The notes under the pieces: generated by a model
Seen by the model: the letters and a program-made list of their open reading frames with translations, nothing else
What the model was told of the DNA's origin: nothing
Database searches by the model: none
Translations under genes and position numbers: made by a program
Source of the DNA: Propionispira raffinosivorans DSM 20765
GTDB lineage: Bacteria > Bacillota > Negativicutes > Selenomonadales > Selenomonadaceae
NCBI RefSeq assembly: GCF_000381065.1
Contig: NZ_KB905847.1
Span: forward strand, 1-64,000
DNA length: 64,000 bases
Direction: 5' to 3'
Shown: positions 17,152 through 25,470 of the stretch, piece by piece
How the letters are laid out: every line of letters begins with the position of its first letter
How positions within the stretch are numbered: position 1 is the first letter of the stretch

Positions 17152-17283
17152 GGTATTTATGAAACAGAACTTGATCCAAGTAAAATTTTATATGCAAAAT
17201 CATTAAAAGTAGCTTCTGAAGGTGATGAAAACGACGTATTAATTGATGTGTATAGTTATGGAAAAAAATGTTGGGTAATATAA
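17152..17283 (+). pseudogene. start-less coding remnant
   Basis: A frame with coding character reads GIYETELDPSKILYAKSLKV then ASEGDENDVLIDVYSYGKKC and stops at 17281-17283. A stop lies immediately upstream and there is no usable start codon. It looks like the tail of a small lost gene. The remainder of 17098-17464 holds two terminators and nothing else I can see. Confidence 0.35.
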
Positions 17284-17323
17284 GAGAGGTCCGTGGAGAT
17301 GAAAAATCCACGGACCTCTCTTG
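17283..17323 (+). terminator. strong terminator hairpin
   Basis: AGAGAGGTCCGTGGA and TCCACGGACCTCTCT form a perfect 15-bp stem, followed by TG and a T-poor tail. Confidence 0.65.
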
Positions 17324-17354
17324 TGCTTTAGGCGTTTTCTGTTACGTATCGATA

Positions 17355-17411
17355 AAACAAGAGCGAGATCAACGGTTATTAAAAAATAGTGTTGGTCTCG
17401 CTCTTGTTTTG
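17355..17411. terminator. bidirectional terminator between convergent genes
   Basis: AAACAAGAGCGAGA and TCTCGCTCTTGTTT form a long stem with A and T runs on both sides. It separates the isochorismatase unit from the XRE gene on the other strand. Confidence 0.7.
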
Positions 17412-17464
17412 GGAGTGTAATGTTTTTTTCAATATATTTATAATTGTGATATTGGTAAGCGGCA

Positions 17465-17842
17465 TTATTTTTTTTGCTCTTTTGTTGGCATGTATTCGGA
17501 AAAAGATTTACGAAATTGAATTTTTGCCCAGATGCGAATTTCAGGATCTGGGTCAGACATTATTTTGTGAAGGACATCATACATTTCTTTTAAATCAAGA
17601 TTTTCTGATAATTCATTTTTGTGTAAAGTAGTTTCTCCTGTTAAAATCCAATCTGCAGATACATCATATTTTTTTGTTATCAATATCAACGTATCATATG
17701 ATGGAGAAATCTTATCTTTTTCCATTTCGCTTAAATTACCTTGAGAAATCTTGATAGATGTAGCAAATTCCTTTTGGGTCAAGTTATGGGTTTTTCTCAA
17801 TAATTTTAATCTTTTTCCAATACTATCAATGATATCAGGCAT
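17465..17842 (-). CDS. XRE-family transcriptional regulator
   Basis: The protein has 125 residues. An N-terminal Cro/cI-type helix-turn-helix is seen in IGKRLKLLRKTHNLTQKEFA then ISQGNLSEMEKDKISPSYDT and YDVSADWILTG, the classic XRE_N module. A ~50-residue charged tail has no recognised effector domain. It is a single gene, divergent from speF with 218 bases between. It could control speF or be a relic of a mobile element; no target site is obvious. Confidence 0.85.
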   Translation of the reverse strand: MPDIIDSIGKRLKLLRKTHNLTQKEFATSIKISQGNLSEMEKDKISPSYDTLILITKKYDVSADWILTGETTLHKNELSENLDLKEMYDVLHKIMSDPDPEIRIWAKIQFRKSFSEYMPTKEQKK

Positions 17843-17892
17843 TAATAGAAGGCCTCCTTTTGTTTAAAAAATCTAATTTAAAGATATTTTTA

Positions 17893-17921
17893 TTGAAATA
17901 TTTAGAATACAGATGTATAAT
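17893..17921 (+). promoter_or_regulatory. sigma-70-type promoter of speF
   Basis: TTGAAA (17893-17898), a 17-base spacer and TATAAT (17916-17921) form a near-ideal promoter. The ~130-base leader to the speF start contains a GC-rich hairpin (CCCTACCGGCCGGAGGG, 17966-17982), unusual in this AT-rich context and possibly regulatory. Confidence 0.75.
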
Positions 17922-18059
17922 AAAGATGTAAGTTGAATAGTTACGTTAATAAATTTATAAAAACCCTACCGGCCGGAGGGTGAAGAGAACTTAAGACTTA
18001 CCAAAAACTGCATAATACTTTTTTAGAAACTACTTCATTCAAATATTAGGAGGAAGCAA

Positions 18060-20216
18060 ATGAAACATTTCAAAATTGCTTATGGACCTGAAGCTAAAAA
18101 GTATTTTACTACGGAACGGGATTTGGTAGAGGCAGGGCAGACGGATTATACCGATGTGGCTGCCATTGTTCTTACGAGTGAAGAAACAAGCTATGCCAAG
18201 GCCGTTCAGGATACGAAGTTTGGTATTCCACTCTTTATCGTACTGGTCAAAGATGTTCCCTTGGAAGAAGCTTTCGTGGGAAGGGTTTATCATGTGATGG
18301 ATACGACGCATTTTGATCTGCGTCTTTACAGCCGTCAGATTGAAGCGGCGGCTGTTTTATATGAAGAAAAAGTATTACCGCCTTTTTTCAAGGCGTTGAG
18401 TGAATATGTAGAAAGCGGCAATGCGGCGTTTGACTGTCCAGGTCATCAAGGCGGGCAGTTTTTCCGCAAACATCCGGCAGGACGTTATCTTTACGAGTTT
18501 TATGGCGAAAACCTATTTCGATCCGATATCTGCAATGCAGATGTGAAACTGGGCGACCTTTTGATTCATGAAGGATTTGCCTGCGAAGCCCAAAAGCAAG
18601 CCGCACAAGTATTTAATGCGGATAAGACATATTTTGTTTTAAATGGCACGTCAGCCTCCAATAAGGTTGTAACCAATGCCTTGCTCTCTCCGGGCGATTT
18701 GGTTTTATTTGATCGCAATAATCATAAATCCATCCATCAGGGAGCTTTGACACAAGCGGGTGCTATACCGATTTATCTGGAAACAGCACGAAATCCGTTT
18801 GGCTTTATCGGCGGGATTGACAGCCACTGCTTTGATGAAACGTATTTGCGTGAGCAGATTGCCAAAGTTGCGCCACGCAAAACAAAAGAAAAACGACCTT
18901 TCCGCTTGGCGGTTATCCAGCTCGGCACGTATGATGGAACGATTTATAACGCCCGACAGGTCGTCGATAAAATCGGTTCTCTATGCGATTATATTTTGTT
19001 TGATTCAGCCTGGGTCGGCTATGAACAGTTTATTCCTATGATGAAAGACTGCTCACCACTTTTATTGACGCTGACAAAAGATGATCCGGGTATTATTGTA
19101 ACACAATCCGTTCATAAACAGCAGGCCGGATTTTCGCAGGCCTCACAGATTCATAAGAAAGACAGCCATATAAAAGGGCAGAAACGATACTGCGACCACA
19201 AGCGCTTTAACAATGCGTTTATGCTTCATGCCTCGACGAGCCCATTCTATCCGCTTTTTGCAACCTTAGATGTGAATGCGAAGATTCACGCTGGTGAAGC
19301 TGGGCGCAAACTATGGATGAGCTGTGTAAAAATGGGGATTGAAGCGAGAAAAGCATTATTAAAGAATTGTTCGATGATTCAGCCGTTTATTCCTTTAATG
19401 GTAAACGGGAAAAAATGGCAGGATTATGATACCGATGAAATGGCAAATGATTTGGAGTTCTTTAACTTTCACCCTGGTGAAAAATGGCATTCGTTTGAAG
19501 GCTATGCAGAAAATCAATATTTTGTCGATCCCTGCAAATTAATGCTGACGACACCAGGGATTAAGGTTGATACCGGGGAATATGATACGTTCGGTATTCC
19601 GGCGACCATCTTAGCGAATTATTTGCGTGAAAACGGGATTATTCCGGAAAAATGCGATTTGAATTCCATTTTATTTTTACTGACACCAGCAGAAACTTCG
19701 ACGAAATTGCAAAACCTTGTATCGCAAATTGCTCGTTTTGAAATTGCTATTAAGGAAGATTTGCCGCTGAGTGAAGTATTGCCAACCGTTTATAAAAATA
19801 ATATGGATCGGTATGCAGGCTATACAATCCGTGCTTTATGTCAGGAAATGCATGATTTTTATAAGGAAAACAATGTAAAGAATTTGCAACGGGATTTATT
19901 CCGCAGTAAAACGTTACCACGGACAGCAATCAGCGCCCAGGAAGCACAATGGGCTTTAATTCGCAATGAAGCGGAACTTGTACCATTGACGCATATTGTG
20001 GATCGTGTTGCCTTGGAAGGAGCTCTACCATATCCGCCAGGCATTATCTGCGTTGTACCGGGTGAACGCTGGAATAAAACGGCACAGCATTATTTCTTGA
20101 CGCTGGAAGCCGGAATTAATGACTTCCCAGGGTTTGCGCCTGAAATTCAAGGGGTCTATCTGCAACAAGCTGGAAATCTGATTAAAGGGTATGGCTATGT
20201 ATTGAAAAAGGATTGA
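18060..20216 (+). CDS. speF: ornithine decarboxylase, inducible type
   Basis: The protein has 718 residues, with AGGAGG before ATG 18060. It is a PLP-dependent group III decarboxylase with an N-terminal wing (1-110), a large core with FDCPGHQGGQFFRKHPAG, VLNGTSASNKVV, FDSAWVGYEQF and the PLP lysine K353 in QSVHKQQAGFSQ, then a C-terminal domain ending in PFPPG-like YPPGIICVVPGERW. Wording and length match SpeF rather than lysine or arginine decarboxylases. It makes putrescine plus CO2 from ornithine, consuming a proton. With potE downstream it forms an acid-resistance and putrescine export system. The protein is strikingly close to enterobacterial SpeF. Confidence 0.93.
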   Translation: MKHFKIAYGPEAKKYFTTERDLVEAGQTDYTDVAAIVLTSEETSYAKAVQDTKFGIPLFIVLVKDVPLEEAFVGRVYHVMDTTHFDLRLYSRQIEAAAVLYEEKVLPPFFKALSEYVESGNAAFDCPGHQGGQFFRKHPAGRYLYEFYGENLFRSDICNADVKLGDLLIHEGFACEAQKQAAQVFNADKTYFVLNGTSASNKVVTNALLSPGDLVLFDRNNHKSIHQGALTQAGAIPIYLETARNPFGFIGGIDSHCFDETYLREQIAKVAPRKTKEKRPFRLAVIQLGTYDGTIYNARQVVDKIGSLCDYILFDSAWVGYEQFIPMMKDCSPLLLTLTKDDPGIIVTQSVHKQQAGFSQASQIHKKDSHIKGQKRYCDHKRFNNAFMLHASTSPFYPLFATLDVNAKIHAGEAGRKLWMSCVKMGIEARKALLKNCSMIQPFIPLMVNGKKWQDYDTDEMANDLEFFNFHPGEKWHSFEGYAENQYFVDPCKLMLTTPGIKVDTGEYDTFGIPATILANYLRENGIIPEKCDLNSILFLLTPAETSTKLQNLVSQIARFEIAIKEDLPLSEVLPTVYKNNMDRYAGYTIRALCQEMHDFYKENNVKNLQRDLFRSKTLPRTAISAQEAQWALIRNEAELVPLTHIVDRVALEGALPYPPGIICVVPGERWNKTAQHYFLTLEAGINDFPGFAPEIQGVYLQQAGNLIKGYGYVLKKD

Positions 20217-20217
20217 T

Positions 20218-20263
20218 CTGACAGACGGCTTTTAGTCTGTCAGGTTCGTCTAAAAGCCGTCTG
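20218..20263 (+). promoter_or_regulatory. mutually exclusive hairpins between speF and potE
   Basis: CTGACAGAC (20218-20226) can pair with GTCTGTCAG (20235-20243). Overlapping CAGACGGCTTTTAG (20222-20235) can instead pair perfectly with CTAAAAGCCGTCTG (20250-20263). Both cannot form together. No T run follows, so this is not a plain terminator. It may set the speF:potE ratio by attenuation or RNA processing. Confidence 0.6.
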
Positions 20264-20297
20264 ATATTTGTATCACCAGAAGAAAGGGTGAATCACA

Positions 20298-21626
20298 ATG
20301 TCTGAAAAAAACAATAAAATGAGTGTTATGCAGCTCACTTTTTTAACGGCAATCAATATGATGGGTTCCGGCATTATTATGTTACCGACCAAACTGGCGG
20401 AAGTGGGGACGATTTCGATTGTTTCCTGGCTGGTGACGGCAACGGGTTCCATGGCACTGGCGTATGCTTTTGCCAAATGTGGGATGTTCAGTAAAAAGTC
20501 CGGCGGAATGGGTGGTTATGCAGAACATTCTTTTGGTAAAGCTGGAAATTTTATGGCGAATTATACGTATGGAATTTCTTTGGTTATTGCCAATACAGCA
20601 ATTGCTATTTCGGCGGTAGGCTATGGGGCAGAACTTTTTGATGTGACGCTTTCACCGTTTACCGTGAGTCTATGGACCATTTTTACCTTGTGGCTGGCAA
20701 CCGTGCTGAATTTTGGCGGAGCCAGAATTACGGGGCAAATCAGTTCCTTCACGATTTTAGGCGTTATTATTCCAGTGGTCATATTAAGCATTTTTGGCTG
20801 GTTCTGGTTTGACAGCAGTTTATATATCGCTTCCTGGAATCCGCATGATTATCCGCAGTTTGAAGCAATCAGCATGTCGATTTCCATGACCTTATGGGCG
20901 TTTCTGGGGCTTGAATCGGCCTGTGCAAATACGGACGCCGTCGACAATCCAGAAAAGAACATCCCGATTGCCGTTTTAGGCGGTACATTGGGTGCAGGTG
21001 TTATTTATATTCTTTCCACCAATGTTATGGCAGGTATCGTACCAAACGCAATTATGGCTGAATCAACCGCACCGTTTGGCCTTGTATTTGCAGCGATGTT
21101 TAATGATACAATCGGTAAAATTGTCATGGGCCTCATGGTGATGTCCTGCTTTGGCTCTTTGCTGGGCTGGCAGTTTACGATTGCACAGGTGTTTAAAAGT
21201 TCAGCAGTAGAAGGTTACTTTCCCAAACTTTTCAGCAAGGTAACAAAATCCGACGTACCGTTGACGGCTATGCTGATTATTACAGCCGTTCAGACAGGTC
21301 TGGCCTTGTCGACCATGAGCCCTTCGTTGAACAAACAGTTTAATATTCTGGTCGATTTGGCGGTTGTGACCAATATCATTCCATATCTCCTTTCAATGGC
21401 ATCCGTGTCCGTCATTCAAGAAACCGCGGGCGTCCCTTTCGGGAAAAGCCGTTGGGTAAATTTTGTTGCCTTCGTGGGATCGTTGTACAGTCTTTATGCG
21501 TTGTATGCCTGCGGCTTTACAGCGATGATGTATGGTGCAATGATTACCTTCGCCGGATGGACCTTATATGGATTTGTTTCCAAACGCTTTGATTTAATCT
21601 CCTCGGTTACAGATCGACATATTTAA
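20298..21626 (+). CDS. potE: putrescine:ornithine antiporter
   Basis: The protein has 442 residues, with AGAAAGGG before ATG 20298. It is an APC-superfamily permease with about 12 helices. NMMGSGIIMLPTKLAEVGTI, FAKCGMFSKKSGGMGGYAEH, FGGARITGQISS, WAFLGLESACANTD and GSLLGWQFTIAQVFKSS agree closely with PotE. It exchanges cytoplasmic putrescine for external ornithine across the inner membrane. It lies 81 bases behind speF in one operon and has its own terminator. A 68-bp piece of this gene (21210-21278) recurs at 25184-25251. Confidence 0.93.
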   Translation: MSEKNNKMSVMQLTFLTAINMMGSGIIMLPTKLAEVGTISIVSWLVTATGSMALAYAFAKCGMFSKKSGGMGGYAEHSFGKAGNFMANYTYGISLVIANTAIAISAVGYGAELFDVTLSPFTVSLWTIFTLWLATVLNFGGARITGQISSFTILGVIIPVVILSIFGWFWFDSSLYIASWNPHDYPQFEAISMSISMTLWAFLGLESACANTDAVDNPEKNIPIAVLGGTLGAGVIYILSTNVMAGIVPNAIMAESTAPFGLVFAAMFNDTIGKIVMGLMVMSCFGSLLGWQFTIAQVFKSSAVEGYFPKLFSKVTKSDVPLTAMLIITAVQTGLALSTMSPSLNKQFNILVDLAVVTNIIPYLLSMASVSVIQETAGVPFGKSRWVNFVAFVGSLYSLYALYACGFTAMMYGAMITFAGWTLYGFVSKRFDLISSVTDRHI

Positions 21627-21666
21627 ATTAGCTTACCAACCATATGTTTATATATTTTACCGAAAA

Positions 21667-21711
21667 AACACTTTCAGATAGCGGTAGTTCCGTGCTGAAA
21701 GTGTTTTTTTG
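21667..21711 (+). terminator. rho-independent terminator of speF-potE
   Basis: AACACTTTCAG and CTGAAAGTGTT form an 11-bp stem, followed by T5. Confidence 0.85.
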
Positions 21712-21767
21712 CTATCTAATAGAGACGATAGATGTAGAAAAAAAGATTGTTAATAATATAAAATGAA

Positions 21768-21796
21768 TTTTGTCCCTAATATTGATTTTTTGTCCC
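21768..21796 (+). promoter_or_regulatory. direct repeats TTTTGTCCC, candidate operator
   Basis: TTTTGTCCC occurs at 21768-21776 and again at 21788-21796, a spacing of 20 bases (two helical turns), just upstream of the AAA+ gene. The first gene product has a C-terminal helix-turn-helix and could bind here. That link is inferred. Confidence 0.4.
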
Positions 21797-21829
21797 AGGT
21801 GTGGTAGTCTATATTTGGAGGTGATTATA

Positions 21830-22867
21830 ATGAAAAAAAAGAATGTTTTAAACTTAATAAAATATTATGCCGAAAAAAATGATGCCGCTTTTAGAAATGA
21901 AGCATATGAAATAGCAAGATATTTTGATGAAATAAATAATTATCAACTTTCTGAGTATATTATGGCGCTTTTGTCAGACACAAACACGTTTTCTCCGCAA
22001 ATGGATGAGACTAAACATATATTTTTTAACCGAATAGATATTAACACGGATTCGCTTCCCTTACCGGATCGTATAAAAGATAGTGTTTTAGGCATTGTAA
22101 ATGCAGTTAGTCGTAATGCAGGAGTCAACAAGTTTTTGTTTGAAGGACCTCCAGGAACCGGAAAAACAGAGACTGCAAAACAAATAGCACGCATACTTGA
22201 AAGAGAGTTATTTGTAGTTGATTTTGATTCGGTTATCGATAGCAAACTTGGACAAACATCTAAAAATATAGCAAGTCTTTTCGATGAAATTCGTAATGTA
22301 TCACATCCAGAAAAAGTTATAGTTTTGTTTGATGAGATAGATGCTATAGCTATTGACAGAATTAATTCGAATGATTTGCGTGAAATGGGTAGAGCCACTT
22401 CTTCAGTATTAAAAGGGTTAGACAGCTTAAATGATAATATAGTGTTAATTGCAACTACTAATTTATATAAGTCGTTTGATAAAGCATTAATAAGAAGATT
22501 TGATTCTGTCATAGATTTCAGCAGCTATACTCAAGACGATTTAATGGATATTGGCGAGATCATATTAAATGAATTATTAATAAAATTCAAATCTGCTGGT
22601 AGGAATATAAGGCTGTTCAGAAAAATCCTTAGTTGTATGAGTCAAATTCCTTATCCTGGTGAGTTGAAAAATCTTATAAAAACTTCATTAGCTTTTAGTG
22701 CTCCTAATAATGAGTATGACTACCTAAAAAGGTTCTATCATGCTGTAAATAAACATATTGCAGAAACTGATTTAAAGGATATGCAAAATAGAGGCTTTAC
22801 AGTTAGAGAAATTGAAATTTTAACGGGTGTTTCTAAAAGTCAGGTATCTCGAGAATTAAAGGAGTAA
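21830..22867 (+). CDS. AAA+ ATPase with C-terminal helix-turn-helix
   Basis: The protein has 345 residues. ATG 21830 follows GGAGGTGA; the in-frame ATG at 21770 has no ribosome binding site. A helical N-terminal part (1-90) is followed by an AAA+ core: Walker A GPPGTGKT (106-113), Walker B VIVLFDEIDA with Asp168/Glu169, sensor-1 NIVLIATTN and arginine-finger-like LIRRFD. The last ~35 residues read GFTVREIEILTGVSKSQVSR, a helix-turn-helix unusual for this class. The gene is AT-rich relative to speF-potE. The stop overlaps the ribosome binding site of the protease gene, so the two are coupled. It probably remodels or delivers substrates to the protease. Confidence 0.85.
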   Translation: MKKKNVLNLIKYYAEKNDAAFRNEAYEIARYFDEINNYQLSEYIMALLSDTNTFSPQMDETKHIFFNRIDINTDSLPLPDRIKDSVLGIVNAVSRNAGVNKFLFEGPPGTGKTETAKQIARILERELFVVDFDSVIDSKLGQTSKNIASLFDEIRNVSHPEKVIVLFDEIDAIAIDRINSNDLREMGRATSSVLKGLDSLNDNIVLIATTNLYKSFDKALIRRFDSVIDFSSYTQDDLMDIGEIILNELLIKFKSAGRNIRLFRKILSCMSQIPYPGELKNLIKTSLAFSAPNNEYDYLKRFYHAVNKHIAETDLKDMQNRGFTVREIEILTGVSKSQVSRELKE

Positions 22868-22873
22868 TTGCAA

Positions 22874-25123
22874 ATGAATAATTTATTACAACTAAAGGGA
22901 ACCTTTGAACAAGCCTCAAGTGATTCAAGACCAGGCGCATCGAATCTACCATCTGGAAAATCTGTTAAATTTTCACAATTAGAACAACTTAAAAAAAATT
23001 TAGAGGAATTAAAAATTTTTTGGTCAAAGGAAAATATATTTTCTGGAGCATTGATTAGCGTGTACTATAATAAAGTTGCAGCTAAAAGCAATAGGATACA
23101 AGGTTTATTATCGAAAAGTAGTATTACCGCAAATAGCTCTATTGTTGGTGCAAGATTTACAAATGTTGAATCTCCAAAACACATAATTACACATTATGTT
23201 TCTATGGAAATAATAGATGAGTCAATTGAGCGCTTAAATATATGTATTAACATATTAAATGAAAATTTTGATGGGACAATAACCTACGATATAATAAAAA
23301 AAATAAACTCAAATCAAAGGTCCTTTGTTTCATCAAAGATTGCAAAAACAAAGTTTCTTAAAGTGATAGTAGATGCTTTTTATGTTGAAAAATTCGATGT
23401 ATTAGTTGATGATATAGATTTAAAAGATAAATCCATTATCACTATATATAAAACAGATGTTAAAACAAAAGAACTTATGGAAAAATTGGGCATCAGTTTA
23501 CAGTTTACTAGAGTTATGGACGATACGACTATTTTATTGCGACCAGATGAATTTGCTCTTTTAAAACAAAAAGCACCATATTTAATATCTATGGCGGTTA
23601 GTGACATAACACAATTAAGTAAAGTTGATTTTGACTTTTGTGATAATGCTGTAATCTCTATTCCTTCCCCTGGAAATGAACCTACTATAGGTGTAATCGA
23701 TACTATGTTTGATGAAAATGTTTATTTTTCCGAATGGGTTAAATTTACAAATGTCTTGTCTGAAGACATTCCACTATCACCAAGCGACTATAAACATGGA
23801 ACCGCGGTATCATCTATTATAGTAGATGGTCCGTCATCTAATCCTCATATGGATGATGGCTGCGGTAGATTTCGTGTAAGACATTTTGGTGTTGCTGCCG
23901 GAAATCAGTTTAGTTCATTTACAATTTTAAGAAATATAGATGAAATAATATCGTCAAACAAAGATATTAAAGTTTGGAATTTATCACTTGGATCTAAATT
24001 GGAGATAAATCCGAATTTTATTTCACCTGAAGCGGCAATGTTAGACAAAATTCAATATGAAAATGAGGTGATATTTATTATTGCCGGAACTAATAATAAT
24101 GCAACAGAAAAAGAACCTAAAGCTATTGGCGCTCCGGCGGACTCTATCAATTCTTTGGTTGTTAATTCTGTTAATTTTGACAATCAACCTGCCTCATATA
24201 CCCGAAAGGGGCCAGTATTATCATTTTTCACAAAACCTGATATTAGCTATTATGGTGGGGATGGAAAGAATCTTATGAGCGTTTGCACTCCAACAGGTGA
24301 AGCTTTTGTGAAAGGAACTTCTTTTTCAGCTCCATGGATATCAAGGAAAATGTCTTACTTAATCGATATTTTAGGTTTAAGTAGAGAAGTATCAAAAGCA
24401 TTAATAATTAATTCAGCAACTGGTTGGGAAAAACAGAAAATAGATATTTCGCTTATCGGGCATGGCATAGTTCCTCTGAAAATAGATGATGTCGTTCGTT
24501 GTCCAGATGATGAAATACAATTTGTTTTATCGGGTGTTTCAGAAAAGTATGATACTTATAACTATAATATTCCGGTACCGGTAAGTAAGGATAAACATCC
24601 ATTTGTCGCAAAAGCCACTTTATGCTATTTCCCCTGTTGTTCTCGAAACCAAGGTGTTGATTACACGAACACAGAACTTGATATATCGTTTGGCAGATTA
24701 AATAAAGATGGAATAAAATCAATAAATAATAATTATCAAAGTGCTAAAACGGAATGTTTTACATGGGAAGAAGACGCTAGAAAATTGTTCCGAAAATGGG
24801 ATAATATAAAACATATTCGTGAAGTATTTACACAAAAAAATCGTCCAAAGACTGCTTATGATAAAGGTCTTTGGGGAATAAGTTTAAAAACAAAAGAACG
24901 CTTGGATAAAAAATATGGAGCAGGTATAAAGTTTGGCATCGTAGTAACTTTAAAAGAAATAAATGGTGTTAATCGAATTGATGATTTTATAAAAAATTGT
25001 TCGCTTAGGGGTTGGCTTGTAAATAAAATTGATGTCGAAAATAGAATTGATATTTATAATATTGCTGAAGAAAAAATTAATTTTAACGATTTTGATGCTA
25101 TGCCAAGAAAAAGCACAAACTAG
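22874..25123 (+). CDS. subtilisin-like (S8) serine protease, AAA-coupled
   Basis: The protein has 749 residues. ATG 22874 lies nine bases behind AAAGGAG, which sits in the end of the AAA gene. There is no signal peptide, so the protease is cytoplasmic. Residues 1-270 are an unrecognised helical/mixed region, perhaps inhibitory or substrate-binding. The S8 core follows: Asp276 in TIGVIDT, His308 in KHGTAVSSI, oxyanion Asn near 407 in AGTNNN and Ser483 in GTSFSAPW. The whole triad is present. A ~230-residue C-terminal part is unassigned. AAA+/subtilase pairs are seen in accessory islands and are suspected of a conflict or defence role; that is an inference here. Confidence 0.85.
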   Translation: MNNLLQLKGTFEQASSDSRPGASNLPSGKSVKFSQLEQLKKNLEELKIFWSKENIFSGALISVYYNKVAAKSNRIQGLLSKSSITANSSIVGARFTNVESPKHIITHYVSMEIIDESIERLNICINILNENFDGTITYDIIKKINSNQRSFVSSKIAKTKFLKVIVDAFYVEKFDVLVDDIDLKDKSIITIYKTDVKTKELMEKLGISLQFTRVMDDTTILLRPDEFALLKQKAPYLISMAVSDITQLSKVDFDFCDNAVISIPSPGNEPTIGVIDTMFDENVYFSEWVKFTNVLSEDIPLSPSDYKHGTAVSSIIVDGPSSNPHMDDGCGRFRVRHFGVAAGNQFSSFTILRNIDEIISSNKDIKVWNLSLGSKLEINPNFISPEAAMLDKIQYENEVIFIIAGTNNNATEKEPKAIGAPADSINSLVVNSVNFDNQPASYTRKGPVLSFFTKPDISYYGGDGKNLMSVCTPTGEAFVKGTSFSAPWISRKMSYLIDILGLSREVSKALIINSATGWEKQKIDISLIGHGIVPLKIDDVVRCPDDEIQFVLSGVSEKYDTYNYNIPVPVSKDKHPFVAKATLCYFPCCSRNQGVDYTNTELDISFGRLNKDGIKSINNNYQSAKTECFTWEEDARKLFRKWDNIKHIREVFTQKNRPKTAYDKGLWGISLKTKERLDKKYGAGIKFGIVVTLKEINGVNRIDDFIKNCSLRGWLVNKIDVENRIDIYNIAEEKINFNDFDAMPRKSTN

Positions 25124-25183
25124 ACAGAGTATCCATTGAATGGTAACCGTTTCATAAGGTAGTGGATAGCAACCTTCTATTTA

Positions 25184-25251
25184 GAAGGCTGCTTCCTAAA
25201 CTTTTCAGCAAGGTAATAAAATCCGCTGTACCGTTGACGGCTATGCTGATT
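25184..25251 (+). repeat. 68-bp fragment of potE
   Basis: The segment from GAAGGCTGCTTCCTAAAC to GACGGCTATGCTGATT matches potE 21210-21278 with one gap and a handful of substitutions. No reading frame uses it. Together with potE it brackets the AAA/protease module. Its end provides TTGACG, the -35 box of the next promoter. Confidence 0.85.
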
Positions 25252-25262
25252 CTTGATATAAT
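25234..25262 (+). promoter_or_regulatory. sigma-70-type promoter of the fluoride operon
   Basis: TTGACG (25234-25239), a 17-base spacer and TATAAT (25257-25262) form an excellent promoter. The -35 box lies inside the potE-derived fragment; the -10 lies outside it. Confidence 0.8.
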
Positions 25263-25275
25263 CAATTCAATCTCT

Positions 25276-25333
25276 TATAGGCGATGGAGTTCGCCATAAA
25301 TTTGTTCGGTGAACAATGATGACTCCTACCATT
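25276..25333 (+). ncRNA. fluoride riboswitch (crcB motif)
   Basis: GGCGATGGAGTTCGCC, then ATAAA, and finally TGATGACTCCTACC fit the conserved elements of the crcB/fluoride aptamer in the right order and spacing. It lies about 14 bases after the -10 box and ahead of DUF190 and crcB genes, the standard target. The 3' aptamer strand GACTCCTACC is also the 5' arm of the terminator that follows, so fluoride binding should block termination. Confidence 0.88.
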
Positions 25334-25361
25334 TTTCTAAATGGTAGGAGTCTATTTTTTT
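25321..25361 (+). terminator. riboswitch-controlled terminator
   Basis: GACTCCTACCATTT and AAATGGTAGGAGTC form a perfect 14-bp stem, then CTATTTTTTTT. It overlaps the aptamer's 3' strand as an expression platform. Confidence 0.88.
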
Positions 25362-25470
25362 TATCGGAGAATGTGTTTAAACGATTATGGGGATAGAATA
25401 CGTGGCGTGAATATCTCATGGAAGTATGACATAATAGGAGATAAGAAATTTTAGTATAGGAGGGACTTTT

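Noticed and set aside
17941-18059. Leader peptide for speF attenuation
   Set aside because: No start codon with ribosome binding site followed by an ornithine-sensing-type short ORF could be found in the leader.
21770-21829. Extended N-terminus for the AAA+ protein
   Set aside because: The GGAGGTGA directly before ATG 21830 decides the start, and the upstream part spans the TTTTGTCCC direct repeats.
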